From NCBI GenBank assembly GCA_037693485.1, contig CM075346.1:96454501-96518500 (forward strand): a DNA stretch of 64,000 nucleotides, in the 5' to 3' direction. This DNA is from Kitagawia praeruptora (taxonomy: Eukaryota > Streptophyta > Magnoliopsida > Apiales > Apiaceae). The first letter of the stretch is position 1, and the number at the start of each line of letters is the position of its first letter. Of the stretch, positions 24,117 through 37,397 are shown one piece after another. The notes below the pieces were generated by a model. It saw only the letters and a program-made list of their open reading frames with translations. It did not search any database and was not told the origin of the DNA. A program made the position numbers and the translations under genes.

Positions 24117-24588
24117 CTCCATCCGTCCCTTTTTAGTTGGCACATTTACAAAAAACACACATATTAAGAAAGTTTTAATTATATAATTTGTTTCCATATT
24201 TACCTTTATCTTAACATTAAATGATGAGTTATGAGTGTGTGTATTAAATATAAAGTCAAACATTGGTATTAGAAATAGAGAATAATGTTCCTGAGATTAT
24301 CTCAAGAACTTACCTAAGGTACTTACCTTATTCCTTTATAAAATCTTATAAAATAAATGGCCCCGCAAGGGCATTTTTGTGAAAACTAGATTACCCGTAT
24401 ATTTTTTTTTGATTTTATGGAAACATCTCAGGAAAAATACCTGAGGTAATCTCAGGTACAGCATTCTCTTAGAAATAAAGGGATATATATGAAAAAATTG
24501 ATAAAAAATGCATTGGAACAAGGAATGTAACAACTATTTAAGAACATTTTTTTTTTCAAATATGCCAAATAAAAAGGGAAGGAAGGAG
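24117..24588. mobile_element. Stowaway-like MITE, split by another MITE
   Basis: The ends CTCCATCCGTCCC and GGGAAGGAAGGAG are inverted and flanked by TA, as in Stowaway (Tc1/mariner) MITEs. The centre holds the 191-bp MITE at 24278. Confidence 0.7.
24278..24468. mobile_element. Mutator-type MITE, 191 bp, 9-bp TSD TTAGAAATA
   Basis: The ends GAGAATAATGTTCCTGAGA and CTCAGGTACAGCATTCTC are inverted repeats. TTAGAAATA flanks both sides (24269-24277 and 24469-24477). A 9-bp TSD fits Mutator-like elements. Confidence 0.8.
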
Positions 24589-24780
24589 TATTCAATTTTA
24601 TTCCGATTTATCCTTCGTACAAACCAAATCCCTTCACCAAGTTTAAGGAAATACTATAAATTTGCGGTGAAGCGAGAATTATCATCAATAAAACGAAAGT
24701 TCAAACCTCATATCATAAAGGAATGAGGAATGTTAGGGATTCAAGAATGGCTCTCCCAAAAATATTCTTAAATGTAGGTA

Positions 24781-25841
24781 TCTATATATATTATAATGCC
24801 TGGAGATCGGAAAGTTGCCAGAAGCGTTCAAGGTATTTTTTTTGAATTTTCATTTTTTTGAGTTATTTATTAAAATTATTTTCTTGCATTAAATACCTCT
24901 TAATGACATATTAATTAGTCATCAATTATACCTAATAAATGTGTATTAAATTTATTTTATTTTATTTATTTACAAAATTATAAAACTTTATTTGAGCATT
25001 ATAATTATTATTTTAATAAAAATATTAATTACATATATAATTAAGTTTATTTTTAGGTAAACGACGAATAAAAATTGTTTACATTGGGTCCTTTTTTTAT
25101 TCCATATCGAATACTGCTCCGATTTCTTTTCGGACAATTGCATTGCAGACGATCCTTAACTTCTCAATCAATTTTTATGATTAGTGATTATGGAAATCGT
25201 AATAAATTAGAGAAGTATATAAATCTTCGCAAAACACCTGTAATAAAAATAATACAAATAGTTATTTATTTTTACACATGGCAGACGATCCTTAACTTCT
25301 CAATCAATTTTTATGATTAGTGATTATGAAAATCAAAATAAATTATAGAAGTATCTAAATTTTCGCAAAACACCTGTAATAAAAATAATACAAATAATTT
25401 TTTATTTTTACACATGAAAAAATTACATGGGTTATGACCAAACCGATTAAATTATAAAAAGCTCAGTTTTATTGGTAGATTAAATCGATAAAAAGTTGTA
25501 CACCCGTTGTTCATTATATTATATCAAAATAAATTAATATTCTAATTAAATAAATTCTTACACTACAACTGAACATTTATGTTATGAGAGGGGCGTCGAC
25601 TTTAAAAAGTATTATTATATATAATATTTATAAATTTTGATCATAAAGACTACGTTTTTATTTTTATGATATTTTTGAGATTATGAAAAATTTAGATATA
25701 TAAAGAGAGCATCTTCAAACTTATAATTTATGTAAATTGTTTTGAATCAATTTTTTAAAATAATAAAAAATAATTTATTTATTTTTAATATTTTAAAATG
25801 AAAATTTATGAACCGCGCGAAAGCGCGGATAAGTTGCCTAG
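24781..25841 (+). mobile_element. Non-autonomous Helitron H1 (1061 bp)
   Basis: It starts TCTATATATA after an A and ends with the hairpin CCGCGCGAAAGCGCGG, then AAGTTGCCTAG before a T: the A|TC...CTAG|T signature of Helitrons. It has no TIR, TSD or ORF. An internal 135-bp tandem duplication lies at about 25146-25415. Confidence 0.85.
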
Positions 25842-26737
25842 TATATTATAATGCCTGGAGATTGGAAAGTTACCAGAAACGTTTAAGGTATTTTTCTTGA
25901 ATTTTCGGTTTTTTATTTTTTTTTATTAAATTTTTTTTCTTGCATTAAAAAGCTCTTAATGGTATATTAATTAGTCATTAAATATACCTAATAAATATGT
26001 ATTAAATTTATTTAATTTATTTAAGAAATTCTAAAACATTATTTTGAGCATTATAATTATTATTTCAGTATTAAATATTAATTACATATATAATTAAGTT
26101 TATTTTTAGATAAAATGATGACTAAAAATTGTTTACATTGCATAATTTTTTATTCCCTATTGATCAATACTACTCCAATTCCTTTTCGGACAATTATAGT
26201 ACAGACGACCCTTAACTTTTCAAGCAACCTTTATCATTAGTGATTATGGAAATCGTAATATATTATAAAAGTATGTAAATGTTCGCTTAACACATGTAAT
26301 AAAAATAACATTTGTTATGACCAAACTGATTAAATTAAAAAAATACATTTTTATCGGTAGACTAAATCAATAAAAAAGTTACATACCCATTGTTCATTAT
26401 ATTATGTCGAAATAAATTAATATTCTAATTAAATAAATTCTACACTATAATTGAACATGTAGGAAAGGGGCGTCGGCTTTAAAAAGTGTTATTATATATA
26501 ATATTTATCACTTTTGATCGTAAAGATTATGTTTGTATTATAATTACTACTTTTTATGTTTATGATATTTTTGAGATTAAAAATTTTTTAGATATATAAA
26601 GGGAATATCTTCAAACTTAGAATTTATGTAAATTATTTTGAATCATTTTTTAAAAAAAAATCTTATGAGACCAATCAATTTTTAAAAATAATAAAAAATA
26701 ATTCATTTGTTTTTAATATTTTAAAATAAAATTTTTT
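25842..26737 (+). mobile_element. Helitron unit H2, 3' end missing
   Basis: It repeats H1 head to tail from ATTATAATGCCTGGAGAT. The terminal hairpin is absent, and sequence passes straight into unit H3. Confidence 0.7.
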
Positions 26738-27610
26738 TCTTGAATTTTTGGTTTTTTGATTTTTTTTTTATTAATTTTTTTTTTCTTGCATTAAAAAGCT
26801 CTTAATGGTATATTCATTAGTCATTAAATATACCTAATAAATATGTATTAAATTTATTTAATTTATTTAAGAAATTCTAAAACATTATTTTGAGCATTAT
26901 AATTATTATTTCAGTATTAAATATTAATTACATATATAATTAAGTTTATTTTTAGGTAAAATGATGACTAAAAATTGTTTACATTGCGTAATTTTTTATT
27001 CCCTATTGATCAATACTACTCTAATTTCTTTTCGGACAATTATAGTACAAACGACCCTTAACTTTTCAAGCAATCTTTATCATTAGTGATTATGGAAATC
27101 GTAATAAATTATAAAAGTATGTAAATGTTCGCTTAACACATGTAATAAAAATAACATTTGTTATGACCAAACTGATTAAATTGAAAAAATACATTTTTAT
27201 CGGTAGACTAAATCAATAAAAAAATTACATACCCATTGTTCATTATATTATGTCGAAATAAATTAATATTCTAATTAAATAAATTCTACACTATAATTGG
27301 ACATGTAGGAGAGGGGCGTCGGCTTTAAAAAAATGTTATTATATATATTATTTATCACTTTTGATCGTAAAGATTATGTTTGTATTATAATTACTACTTT
27401 TTATGTTTATGATATTTTTGAGATTATAAAATTTTTAGATATATAAAGAGAATATCTTCAAACTTATAATTTATGTAAATTATTTTGAATCATTTTTAAA
27501 AAAAATTCTTATGAGACCAATCAATTTTTAAAAATAATAAAAATTAATTCATTTGTTTTTAATATTTTAAAATAAAAAATTTGTGAACTTCGCGCGGATA
27601 AATTGACTGG
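26738..27610 (+). mobile_element. Helitron unit H3, 5' end missing
   Basis: It is highly similar to H2 with a spacing of about 846 bp. It begins about 50 bp into the unit and ends with a degraded hairpin (CTTCGCGCGGATAAATTGACTGG) before T, corresponding to the H1 terminus. Confidence 0.7.
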
Positions 27611-27865
27611 TCCTCATTTAATTCATAAAGTGCATATGTCAAGATATACATTCAATCAAATTTTACTAACTTAACGTTTAAAAACAATTTTGAAAATGCG
27701 TTTAGAAGCTCTTACATTTCTCTAAAATTATGTATGTCAATTAATGAATTTAACTTGTTTCTTAATATTTTCGGGTCTTGGCTATATATCGCATCTTCCA
27801 AGTTCCAAGTTTACCAATTACCCCTATGAAAACTCATATAAGACCGGACTAGAATGATTAATATT

Positions 27866-28335
27866 TGGGGTATCTTAAAATAAGTAGCTTATGACTTATA
27901 AGCATTTATGTCATATAAGTGATGAGTAGAGCAGTCAGTAGAGTGTTTGGTAAATCAGAACTTATAATCAGTAGACTGTTTGGGTAAATCAGAACTTATA
28001 AGTTAATTTTTTTTTATAATTTTCAAAATATTGTTTTTTTATATATAACAATGGATATCAATGGATATATCTCGATGAATAGGGAAATTTGATATATACA
28101 TATCAATTTTCTAATGAATGGATCGAGAGATATATGGTTTTGAAGATTTGAAGGATATTATATATTACGTATATCGAGAATAAGTTATAAGTTATAAGTT
28201 GAAAGTTAAGAATTCTTAACATTCAACTTATGTGTTTATAAGTTATAAATTGAACTAAAACTTATTTTGGCAAACACCCCCATAAGTACTTACTTATGGC
28301 CTTAAAGCCATAAGTACACAGCAAAATGAAAGCCC
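27866..28335 (-). mobile_element. MITE family X, copy in reverse orientation
   Basis: The reverse complement matches 11115-11581 over nearly its full length, including the GGATCGAGAGATATATGG block and both CTTATAAG-rich ends. Confidence 0.75.
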
Positions 28336-29054
28336 AAACAGGCTCATTTATTCATATCACTGCACTGGACCTAAAAGCTGAGTAGGGCCCAATAGGTTCG
28401 ATGAAGGCTGAGCAGTTCCATTATTTTGACTTTTTGGTTCCTTTGGATCATTTGTTTTAATTTCTAAATCTATGCTTCTGGACCTGGTTGGTGTACAGGT
28501 TGAGCTAACAATCTCAATAATTCAACATGTACCTGTTTCCGGTACGAGTAAAGCCAATGATTATACTAAAATGATATTTTAACATTAAAAAGTATTTTTT
28601 GGAATGAAAATAGAATTATATCTTCAATAAACAATTCTAAATTTTGTTTAATATTTAACTAATTTTCTCAATTATCACCTTTTTTTAAAAAAATGAGGCG
28701 CCAAACATAATATACAGTATATGACAAACTATAGTAATATGCTATTTTAACATAGTTTTTAACTCATCACTAAATTCTTTATCAGAAAAAAAACTCATCA
28801 TTAAATTAATAATTTTTTAATTTTATCCCATATTATTAATAGGGTTTATGTTCCTGAACTTGTCCTCACGTAATTATTAAGAAGATTATCCATATTAATG
28901 CACAAGAACATAATTGTAATTAAAGAATTTTTTAATTTTTTTTCAATATTTACAAAAATTCCACAATATATTTACAGTAATTCTCCTGAGATCAACCTTA
29001 CGAGCATTTTTCTCTTATTAATATAGCACATAAAATAGCACACTATCTAATTAG

Positions 29055-29879
29055 GGTGAAAATCCAAAATAACACTTTTTTTATAATATTTTGCCCAAAA
29101 TATCACTTGGCGCAAAAGTTGTCCAAAATCTCACTTTGAATACGCATTTGCGCTGTGCGTATAGGGATAGGACAGCCACGCATATGGACACTGCATATAC
29201 TTTGTTAAAATCAATAATGTGAACGTGAAAAGTAACTAGGGTTGCGCATGTGAAACATGCGTGGCTTCTGATACGCATGTTGTACATGCGTATCCCTAAC
29301 AATTCATCGTCTTCTACTCGTGCCGGAGTCTTTTTACGAGCAAAACTTTGACCAATACGTTCAGTACTTTGCAGACATCGAGCACTAGCATATTATATAC
29401 CAAAATATTCGCCTTTTCACCCCCTACATTTCTATACCATTCGATTTTGATTTGTTTTGCCGGAATTGAAATACCCGATTTGAACTTTTTTCCGAGCAAA
29501 TTTTTCGATTGGTTTGTCCACGCCCCTGCGGGGCCATAAATCAACAAATGAAGTTGGTAAAGTGGAGAGGAAGCTGTGGGCATCGTTTTGGCGTCTTCAA
29601 TTTTCGTGGAGGTTACCGAAGGGGGTAGAACTGAGTATGGCGATTTTGAGGCGACCGATAGAGGGAGAGAGACGCCGGAGCTTCGAATGAAATAATGACG
29701 TCAGCTGACGTCATTGCGCATCTGGGAGATTCGCAATCCTAGATGCGCAATCTCAAAATGCGTATCACGGCTACGTAGACCGCCAATACGTTTGCTCGTT
29801 GTTATTTCGAACACCATTCGCGCGAAACGTTATTTTGGGCAGCTGGGTGGTGTTTTTGTGTTATTTTGATCATTTTCTC
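29055..29879. mobile_element. MULE-like non-autonomous element, 825 bp
   Basis: The ends GGTGAAAATCCAAAATAACAC and GTGTTATTTTGATCATTTTC are inverted. ATCTAATTAG flanks both sides (29045-29054 and 29880-29889), so the TSD is 9-10 bp. It is GC-richer inside, with many ATGCG/CGCAT copies. GCCCCTGCGGGGCC at 29522 is shared with the element around 23512. ORFs inside are short and unlike any family I know. Confidence 0.7.
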
Positions 29880-29889
29880 ATCTAATTAG

Positions 29890-30570
29890 TATATTATTTT
29901 TTATTCACTAACTCAGTCATGAGGACCGAGTCAACAAATGTAATTTATTAATTATCTATTATTGTATTTTCCCGGTGTCACTCACTTCCTAATTTTATCC
30001 AGATAATTTTTTTCCCCTTTTCCTTTAAACTTATAAGCTAACCATTATTATAAATTTTGCATTGATAATGGGTGATTAAAAATCATAATCAGGACCGGAA
30101 CGACACTAAAATGACAGAATTGGTTTTTTGCATCGTGCTCAGTCTAATACACTAGTTAACTGTGTAACAAAATTTGAAATACTCTTCTTATGTTGTGCCC
30201 AAAGCTGTGGGTCGTGCTAACTGATGAGCGATAAATTAGGCAAAGTCAAAAGAAAGTGCAGAAAGTAGATCCTTAAACAAAGGGTAAGAAACAAAAGAAG
30301 GCTCTTTGCTTGCTTGCTTGTATAATTTGGCTTGTTTATGTACGATTTAAAATAAGTTTTTATGAATTTATTTTTTGATAAAAATTTCATATTTTAATAT
30401 TTTTTTATACAAGTATTTAATATATGTTTGAGATTTCATAAATTGCAAAAAAAAATATTAACTTTTTCGAAAAAAAATAAGAAATTTTAATTTTATCTTA
30501 AAATAAGTTGACTTATTATGAAAAATAAGTTTCACAAACACCCCAAATATAAGCCTGTCGAAAATGTACG
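29890..30570. other. Intergenic sequence
   Basis: No gene is supported. A MITE-like AT-rich piece ends near 30545 with AAGTTTCACAAACACCCC. Confidence 0.45.
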
Positions 30571-30580
30571 TATTGCTTTT

Positions 30581-31248
30581 AGGGCTGCACAACTTTCCGG
30601 TCTGGACCGGTAAATTAGACTGGATCGGGTCTACTGGTCCAAGGACCGGACCGAATATAATTGGTCCGGTCCCCGGTCCACAAAATAAAAAAAAATCCGG
30701 TCTTCGGTCCGGTCCGGTCCAAACCCTAAAAACACCCGATCCGGACCGGATCAGACCGGATTTTATGTATATAGTTAATTTTACAATATTTTGTCATATA
30801 AATTATATAGTTTAATGATTAAATATTAACACATAACATATTTTAGTGATCCAAATTGGTAAATAATAAATTTCTGATATAGTATATATAAACAATATAA
30901 TATAAATGATCAAATTTCATATTTCATACTATATATAATTTATAATTACGTTTACAAATTAATGTTATTTTACAAATAATATGATATTTACTTATTTTTA
31001 AATTTAAATTAACTTACCAAGTAATTTAAATATCAACAAAGAATGAAAATTAAATTATAAAAATTAAATTTTTTATAAAATAATAACTAATCGGTCCATA
31101 CCGGTCCGGTTCCGGTCCGGGTTTTTCCGGTCCGGTCCGGTCACAAGACCGGTTATGACCGGTCCGATCCCCGATCCATGAATTCAATAAAATTCGGTCT
31201 TCAGTCCTGTCCGATCCGGTCCGGTTTTGGACCTTTGTGCAACCCTAA
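30581..31248. mobile_element. hAT-type MITE with CCGGTCC arrays
   Basis: The ends AGGGCTGCACAA and TTTGTGCAACCCT are inverted, flanked by TTGCTTTT on both sides (30573-30580 and 31249-31256). Dense CCGGTCC/GGACCGG repeats lie just inside each end (30598-30750 and 31090-31225), with AT-rich DNA between. Confidence 0.8.
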
Positions 31249-31760
31249 TTGCTTTTATAGAGTCGGTTTAGTCACTAATAGAAGTGAAGCTCATAAATAA
31301 TTATGAAAAATATTGTAATTACATATAAATTACAATATGGCTTGAATATTAATTACGTAGTAGTTAAGTTCTCTAAATTGGATTGTTTTAAGATTTATCT
31401 TGCAAGTTACAACGTTAAAATCTGTAAAAGTAGTACCACTTAAAAGAACAAGCAATTTATATCTTACTATAGATATTTTGATTTATCTTACTATTTATAA
31501 AAGAAATTTAAAATTATTTTTAGAAATTTTTAAAGTTAAATATATTAAATTGCATATTTTGACTTTAACAAATTGCAACACATTCCCCCCCCCCCCTAAT
31601 TTTCAGTTAACCAATATATTTTTATATCATCATTGATACTCTTAAGTCTTAACATGGGATTTTACTTTAATATAAATCAATTTATTCATATATATTTATC
31701 AATTTATTATTCAATAATTATATAATCATGTATCACAAGTGTTGAACATTTTAACATATA
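31249..31760. other. AT-rich spacer with a 12-base C run
   Basis: Twelve consecutive C at about 31585-31596 in otherwise AT-rich DNA. No gene seen. Confidence 0.6.
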
Positions 31761-32063
31761 TTCCCTCTATCCCTCTCATTTCTTTACACTTTATTTTTTG
31801 GAACGTCTCATCAATTCTTTACATTATTAAAAATAATAATTTTTAATAATAAAATACATTATTACATCCACTATTTCACTCAATTTTTTCAACAATTTAT
31901 ATACTATTACAAATTTATACCCACTACTTCACTTATTTTAACAATAAAATTATTATTACATCCGCTGTTTCATTTATTTTAACAATATTAGTTCCACTAT
32001 TCTTGGTCTTCGTATCCAAACCCAAACACAGTGTAAAGAACCAGGAGGGAGAGACGGAGGGAG
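31761..32063. mobile_element. Stowaway-like MITE
   Basis: The ends TTCCCTCTATCCCTC and GAGAGACGGAGGGAG are inverted and flanked by TA. The interior is like the copy at 39296 (CATTTCTTTACA, ACTTCACTTATTTTAACAAT). Confidence 0.75.
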
Positions 32064-32347
32064 TATTCATTATTTTATATATATATCAGAACTCTTGAGC
32101 TCATGCTACGACTTTCTTCTCATTTCAAGTTTTGCCATCCTTTTGTGCGGTGACTTTAGTTCTTTATTTCAAATTATTTTAGTTACGGCCTTTACTAACC
32201 TCATGATGAATGCTGATGATTGATGGGCAAATGAACTTAGAAATTGTATTTTTAACTTTTAATTTCAGGTCACTATCTTGTTTAAGTACATTTAAATGAA
32301 TAAAGACAAAATTATATGTATTATAGACGTTAAATTGAAGGAGAATT

Positions 32348-32589
32348 TGATAACTTTGTAAACAGAGAAGAAGAAATTTTATTTACTAAAAGTGTTGTTT
32401 TGTTACACAGTCTACTACAGTATATATACATTGCTAGAAAACAAAGAAGGAAAAATGGCGGGAAGTAACTAACTTCCTCTCTCTACTAACCTGCCAACTA
32501 AGTTAATAATATACAGCTAGAAATTACAAATAATGAAGAATTTCTAGCTATTTACTAACTTAATTTTGTCATGTTTACTAGTCTCAATA
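32348..32589 (-). mobile_element. 3' LTR of copia element B (242 bp)
   Basis: It matches 37398-37639 with about nine substitutions by eye (near 96% identity). TSD GAATT is at 32343-32347. On the element strand it runs TATTGAGAC...GTTATCA, and the polypurine tract GAGGGGGGA (32590-32598) precedes it. Confidence 0.93.
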
Positions 32590-35500
32590 TCCCCCCTCAA
32601 GTTAGGATCCATAAACAATCCTAACTTGGAACACAGATCGTGCATTTGATGAGAAGGCAACACCTTTGTAAGAACATCAGCTAGTTGATTTCGAGTTGGC
32701 AAATAAGAGAGTTGAATTAACCCTTCAAGCACCTTGGCACGAGTAAAATGACAGTCAACTTCTATGTGTTTAGTCCGTTCATGCAAAACTAGATTTCGTG
32801 CAATATGTAATGCAGATTGATTGTCACAATAAAGAGTAACAGGCTGCAGATTTTGAACACCTAATTCATGTAACAAAATCACAGCCCAAGTAACTTCTGA
32901 TGCTGCAGCTGCCATTGCACGGTATTCAGCCTCAGAACTTGATCGAGAAACTGTGACCTGTTTCTTTGATTTCCAAGTGATAGGGGAACCTCCTAATAAA
33001 AGAACGTAACCTGTAACAGAACGCCTAGAATCTGGGCAAGAAGCCCAGTCTGAATCTGAAAAAGCTTGCAATGTTAAGGAATCTGGATTCTGCAATTGAA
33101 TGCCTTGTCCTGCTGTATAAGCTACATATCGTAATGTATGATGAAAAGCCTCAAAATGTGTAGTTCGAGGACTTTGCATAAATTGACTCAAGAGCTGTAC
33201 AGTATAGCTAAGATCAGGACGTGTATTAGTAAGGAAATTGAGCTTACCAATAAGTGATCTGTACACACTTCTGGATCATGTAACAAAGTACCATCTGAAG
33301 CATGAAGTTTAATATTCAAAGGCAGAGGTGTGACAGCCTTTTTTGAAACATCAAATGGACAATCCTGAAGTAGGTCTTTAGTAAACTTAGTTTGACTCAT
33401 AACAATCCCATCAGGCAGATAAGCAACTTCCATACCAAGAAAATAATGAAGTTTTCCCAGATCTTTGATACTAAAAGTATCATGTAAATGAGCTTTGATT
33501 GATTGTATATGCTGAATACTGCTTCCAGTGATAATAATATCATCAACGTAGACAGCTAAAATGGTAATATCAGTGGCAGTTTTGTAAGTAAACATACTGT
33601 AGTCACTTTTAGACTGCACAAAACCTTGCTCTAGTAGTTCATGAGAAAGTTTATCAGCCCATTGTCGTGAAGCCTGTCGAAGGCCATACAAAGATTTTGT
33701 CAATTTGCAAACCAGATTCATAGGATTATCTATACCTTCTGGAACACACATGTAAACTTCTTCAACTAAATCACCATGAAGAAACGCGTTATTGACGTCC
33801 AGTTGATAGATATCCCATTTTCTACTAGTAGCAACAGAAAGAATACATCGAACTGTACTCATTTTAACTACTGGTGAAAACGTTTCAGTAAAATCAACTC
33901 CAAATTTTTTATTATAACCCTTAGCAACAAGCCTGGCTTTGCAACGTTCTAATGAACCATCTGCATTCAGCTTTACTTTGTAAACCCACCGGCATCCAAT
34001 CGCTTTCTTGCCTGGCGGTAAAGGAACCAGTTCCCAGGTTTTATTCTTATTCAAAGTTTCGAGCTCTTTTTGCATAGCAGCAACCCAAATAGGTTGAGTA
34101 GCAGCTTCTTTGTAACTGTGAGGCTCAGTGATAACTGATTGATTTTGCATAAGCTTGAAATGAGAAGAAGGTAAACAAGAACTGGAAACCAAATTACACC
34201 AATGATTTGAAGTAGTAGACAGATGACAATGATAATCATTGAGATAAGTAGGTATTTGTCTAGTCCTTCCAGAAGTTCTAACAGGAATGATAGTATTAGA
34301 ATTAATACGATTTGTATGATTAGAGCCAGTGCTATCAAGATCAGTTGTAAAACTATTTGAATTAGTAGACACAGAAGGAGTTGGAACAATTGGATGGATA
34401 ATAGTATCATCTATAACAGAAGGAGTAGATGATTTTGGAAGAAAAGTAGTATTAAGAAAATCTGCAGTTGAAGAACCAGAAATAATTTGGAATGGAAAAA
34501 CAGACTCATGAAAGACCACATCCCTTGATATAGAAACTTGATTCAGTTTTAAATTGTAAACTCTGTACCCTTTAGTGGTAGTCGAATACCCTAGAAAAAC
34601 AGCAGCATCAGCTCTGGAATCAAGTTTTGATCTATGAATTTTAAGAGTAGAAACAAAACAAAGGCAACCAAAAACTTTTAAATGTGAAAGATCAGGTAAT
34701 GAGCCATACAGTTTCAAATATGGAGAATTATTGTCAAGAGACTTCAAGGGCATTCTATTTAAGAGATAAGTAGCACATAAAATAGAATCACCCCAGAATT
34801 TTGGTGGCAATTGAGCTTGAATAAACAGTGCTCTAGCAGTTTCTAACAAGTGTATGTGCTTTCTCTCCACAACTCCATTTTGTTGTGGAGTATAAGCACA
34901 GCTAGTTTGATGTTCAATTCCTTTGGCCTTGTACAAAGCATCACAATCACCAGCACTTAATTCTATAGCATTATCAGAACGAATGCAAAGCACACTGGTT
35001 TTAAACTGATTTTCTACATAAGTAAGAAAATTATGAAGAACACCAGGTACTTCAGATTTATATTTGATAAGATGGACCCAAGTAAAACGAGTAAAGTCAT
35101 CAACAATTGTCAAGAACTGAGTACAGCCACTTATAGATTTAGTTTTATAAGGGCCCCAAACATCAATGTGTAACAACTGAAAAGGTCTATTTGACTTTAT
35201 TGAACTAGTAGGGAAAGACTGTCTAACTTGTCTAGCATTAGGACAAATTTGACAAACACAGGTATTAGAATTCTCTTTCACAGCTAGAATCACAAACTTC
35301 ATTTGAGTAAAAGGTAAATGACCTAATCTTTGATGCCATAGTTGTACTTCTGTCTCTGATGTAGCAATATTGCAAATCTTGAAACTGTCCTTAGAGCCAG
35401 ATGGAGATGGTTGAAAACTGTATAAACCACTTGTGAGATTACCAAGAAGAATCTGAGGCCTTCTCAAGGAATGGCCCTGAAGAAAACACTGATTGTTAGC

Positions 35501-36931
35501 AAAGACAATGTTACAAGACAAATCTGCACACATTTTATGCACAGAAATCAGCCGAAAATGAAAATCAGGGACATGAAGGACATTTTTCAATGTAATCTCA
35601 TCAGTTAATTTGACAGATCCCATGTGTAAAACTTTCACTTTCTTTCCATTAGGAATAGTAATGGTGTCATCAACATCTTTTATACACTCAAAATTGTCAA
35701 GAGTAGGACATATATGATCAGTTGAACCACTGTCGATTATCCAGGATTGATCAATATTAGACATCAAACAGTAATTACCTGCTAGTAATGCCACTTTTTC
35801 AGTTCCATCAGCCTTGTTTGAATCAACCTGTTGATTATACATATTCAACAAATGATTGTACTGAGAAATACTAACAGTGTCAGTATCTTTATTATCAGAA
35901 ATCTGTGCATTATTTCCACCAAAGATTTCATCAGATTGAGAGATAGGATTATTAACCACAGCTGCTGCAAACTTTCTGTTTTGTCTTTCTTGAAAATCAG
36001 GAGGATAACCATTCAACTTGAAACACCTTTCCACACTATGACCAGGAATCTTACAATGATTACAGAAGTAGTTAGATGTTGGCTTATTTCCTTTCTTGTA
36101 GTTGTGTAAATCATTGTTTCTGGAACCTTGTGGCACATTGGAAGAAAAAATCTTAGTATAACCTTGAGGTTTATAACCTTGATTCTGATACTTCTTTCTA
36201 TCTGCATAGAAGGCTAGTGACTCAGTTTGAGTAGTAACAGAAGCAATTTCTTTGTGCATTTCTTCTTGTGCAAACAATCGATAAATCTATGATATGCTTG
36301 GCAAGGGTTGCATCATGAGTATATTAGCCCTGATCTGAGAAAATTGTTCAGATAACTTCATCATGAACTGTAGAACTCTTTGTTCTTGCTGTTTCTGAAC
36401 TAATCTCTGAGATAAATTGCAGGTACATTTATTTCAAGTACAGTATGGCAAAGGATTTGCATCATTTAAGCCATCCCAAACAGTTTTGATCTTGGTAAAA
36501 AACTCAGACACAGTATCTGAACCTTGATTAATTTCAAGCAATTGCTGCTCAAAAGAATACACCTGAGCCATAGAAGTATATCCAAACCTTTCTACAAGAT
36601 CTGTCCAAATCTCTTTTGCAGTTTGCATAAAGAGTACACTCCTGGCTATTGTTTCATCCAGATTAGCAATTAGCCAAGAAATAACAAGATTATTACACCT
36701 TTCCCAATACTTATACTCAGTAGATGTAATTTCTGGTGCTACAATCGTTCCATCAACAAACCCTAGCTTATTCTTAGCAGACAACATCAAAACCATGGAT
36801 CGTTTCAAATTGTGAAAACCAGTACCAGCAAATTTTACAGATACTAACTGTGTGCTTGAAGCATCAGAAGGATGAATATAGTATACACTATAAGGATCTT
36901 GATTTCCTTGTAACTGTGAAGTTGTAGCCAT
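32544..36931 (-). pseudogene. Element B gag-pol polyprotein (copia), three breaks
   Basis: It starts with ATG 36931 (MATTSQLQGNQDP). Gag has the LNLK-type region (GFHNLKRSMVLML, YKYWERCNNLVISWL) and a knuckle, CNHCKIPGHSVERC, near 36050. Pol follows in the same frame: protease (WIIDSGSTDHICP), integrase zinc finger (WHQRLGH...CQICP) and core (LHIDVWGPY, RSDNAIEL, QQNGVVERK), RT (LDVNNAFLHGDL, YVDDIIITG near 33540) and RNase H (SDSDWASC, SSEAEYRAMA, YCDNQSALHIA). Breaks are a TGA at 36434-36436 within gag, a TAG near 36290, and a 2-bp GT duplication at about 33262 that shifts RNase H out of frame. RSDN is followed by Ala where Gly is usual. The final stop lies inside the 3' LTR, so coding overlaps the polypurine tract. 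Confidence 0.92.
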
Positions 36932-37385
36932 TGATATCGAGAAATTTGTGCTTAGTTTTGTGTAAAAGATACACAAATACGAAAAGAACAATTCAGATTT
37001 AAAAAAAATCAACGACGAAGATATCAACAACGACGAAGATTAGAAAAAAGAATATTCAGAAAATCTTATGAAAGAACCACAATCGCGAAAGAATCACAAT
37101 CGTAGAAATCAACTAATTCAGGCAACACAGTTCTAATTAGAGTTCAGATCAGAGATATAGATACAAGAAATGTTATATGTATCTTGAAGAAAACAGAGAT
37201 TATGATCAATAACAATGAAGATTCTTAGAATCAAAACCAGAAACAATCAGTAAATAGATGAAATTAAGATGATGAATCAACAAAACTAAAAAAAACGAGT
37301 AGGAACAAGAACACCTGAAGTTATCCGACGAAACTCCGGTGAGATTAACCGATTTCACAGTGGATCGCCATTAACTCTTCAGCTC

Positions 37386-37397
37386 GCTCTGATACCA
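37386..37397 (-). other. Primer binding site of element B
   Basis: The minus strand reads TGGTATCAGAGC, directly abutting the LTR. Confidence 0.93.

Noticed and set aside
29314..29583. 89-codon minus-strand ORF
   Set aside because: It is inside the MULE-like element. It could be captured host sequence, but no family is recognisable.
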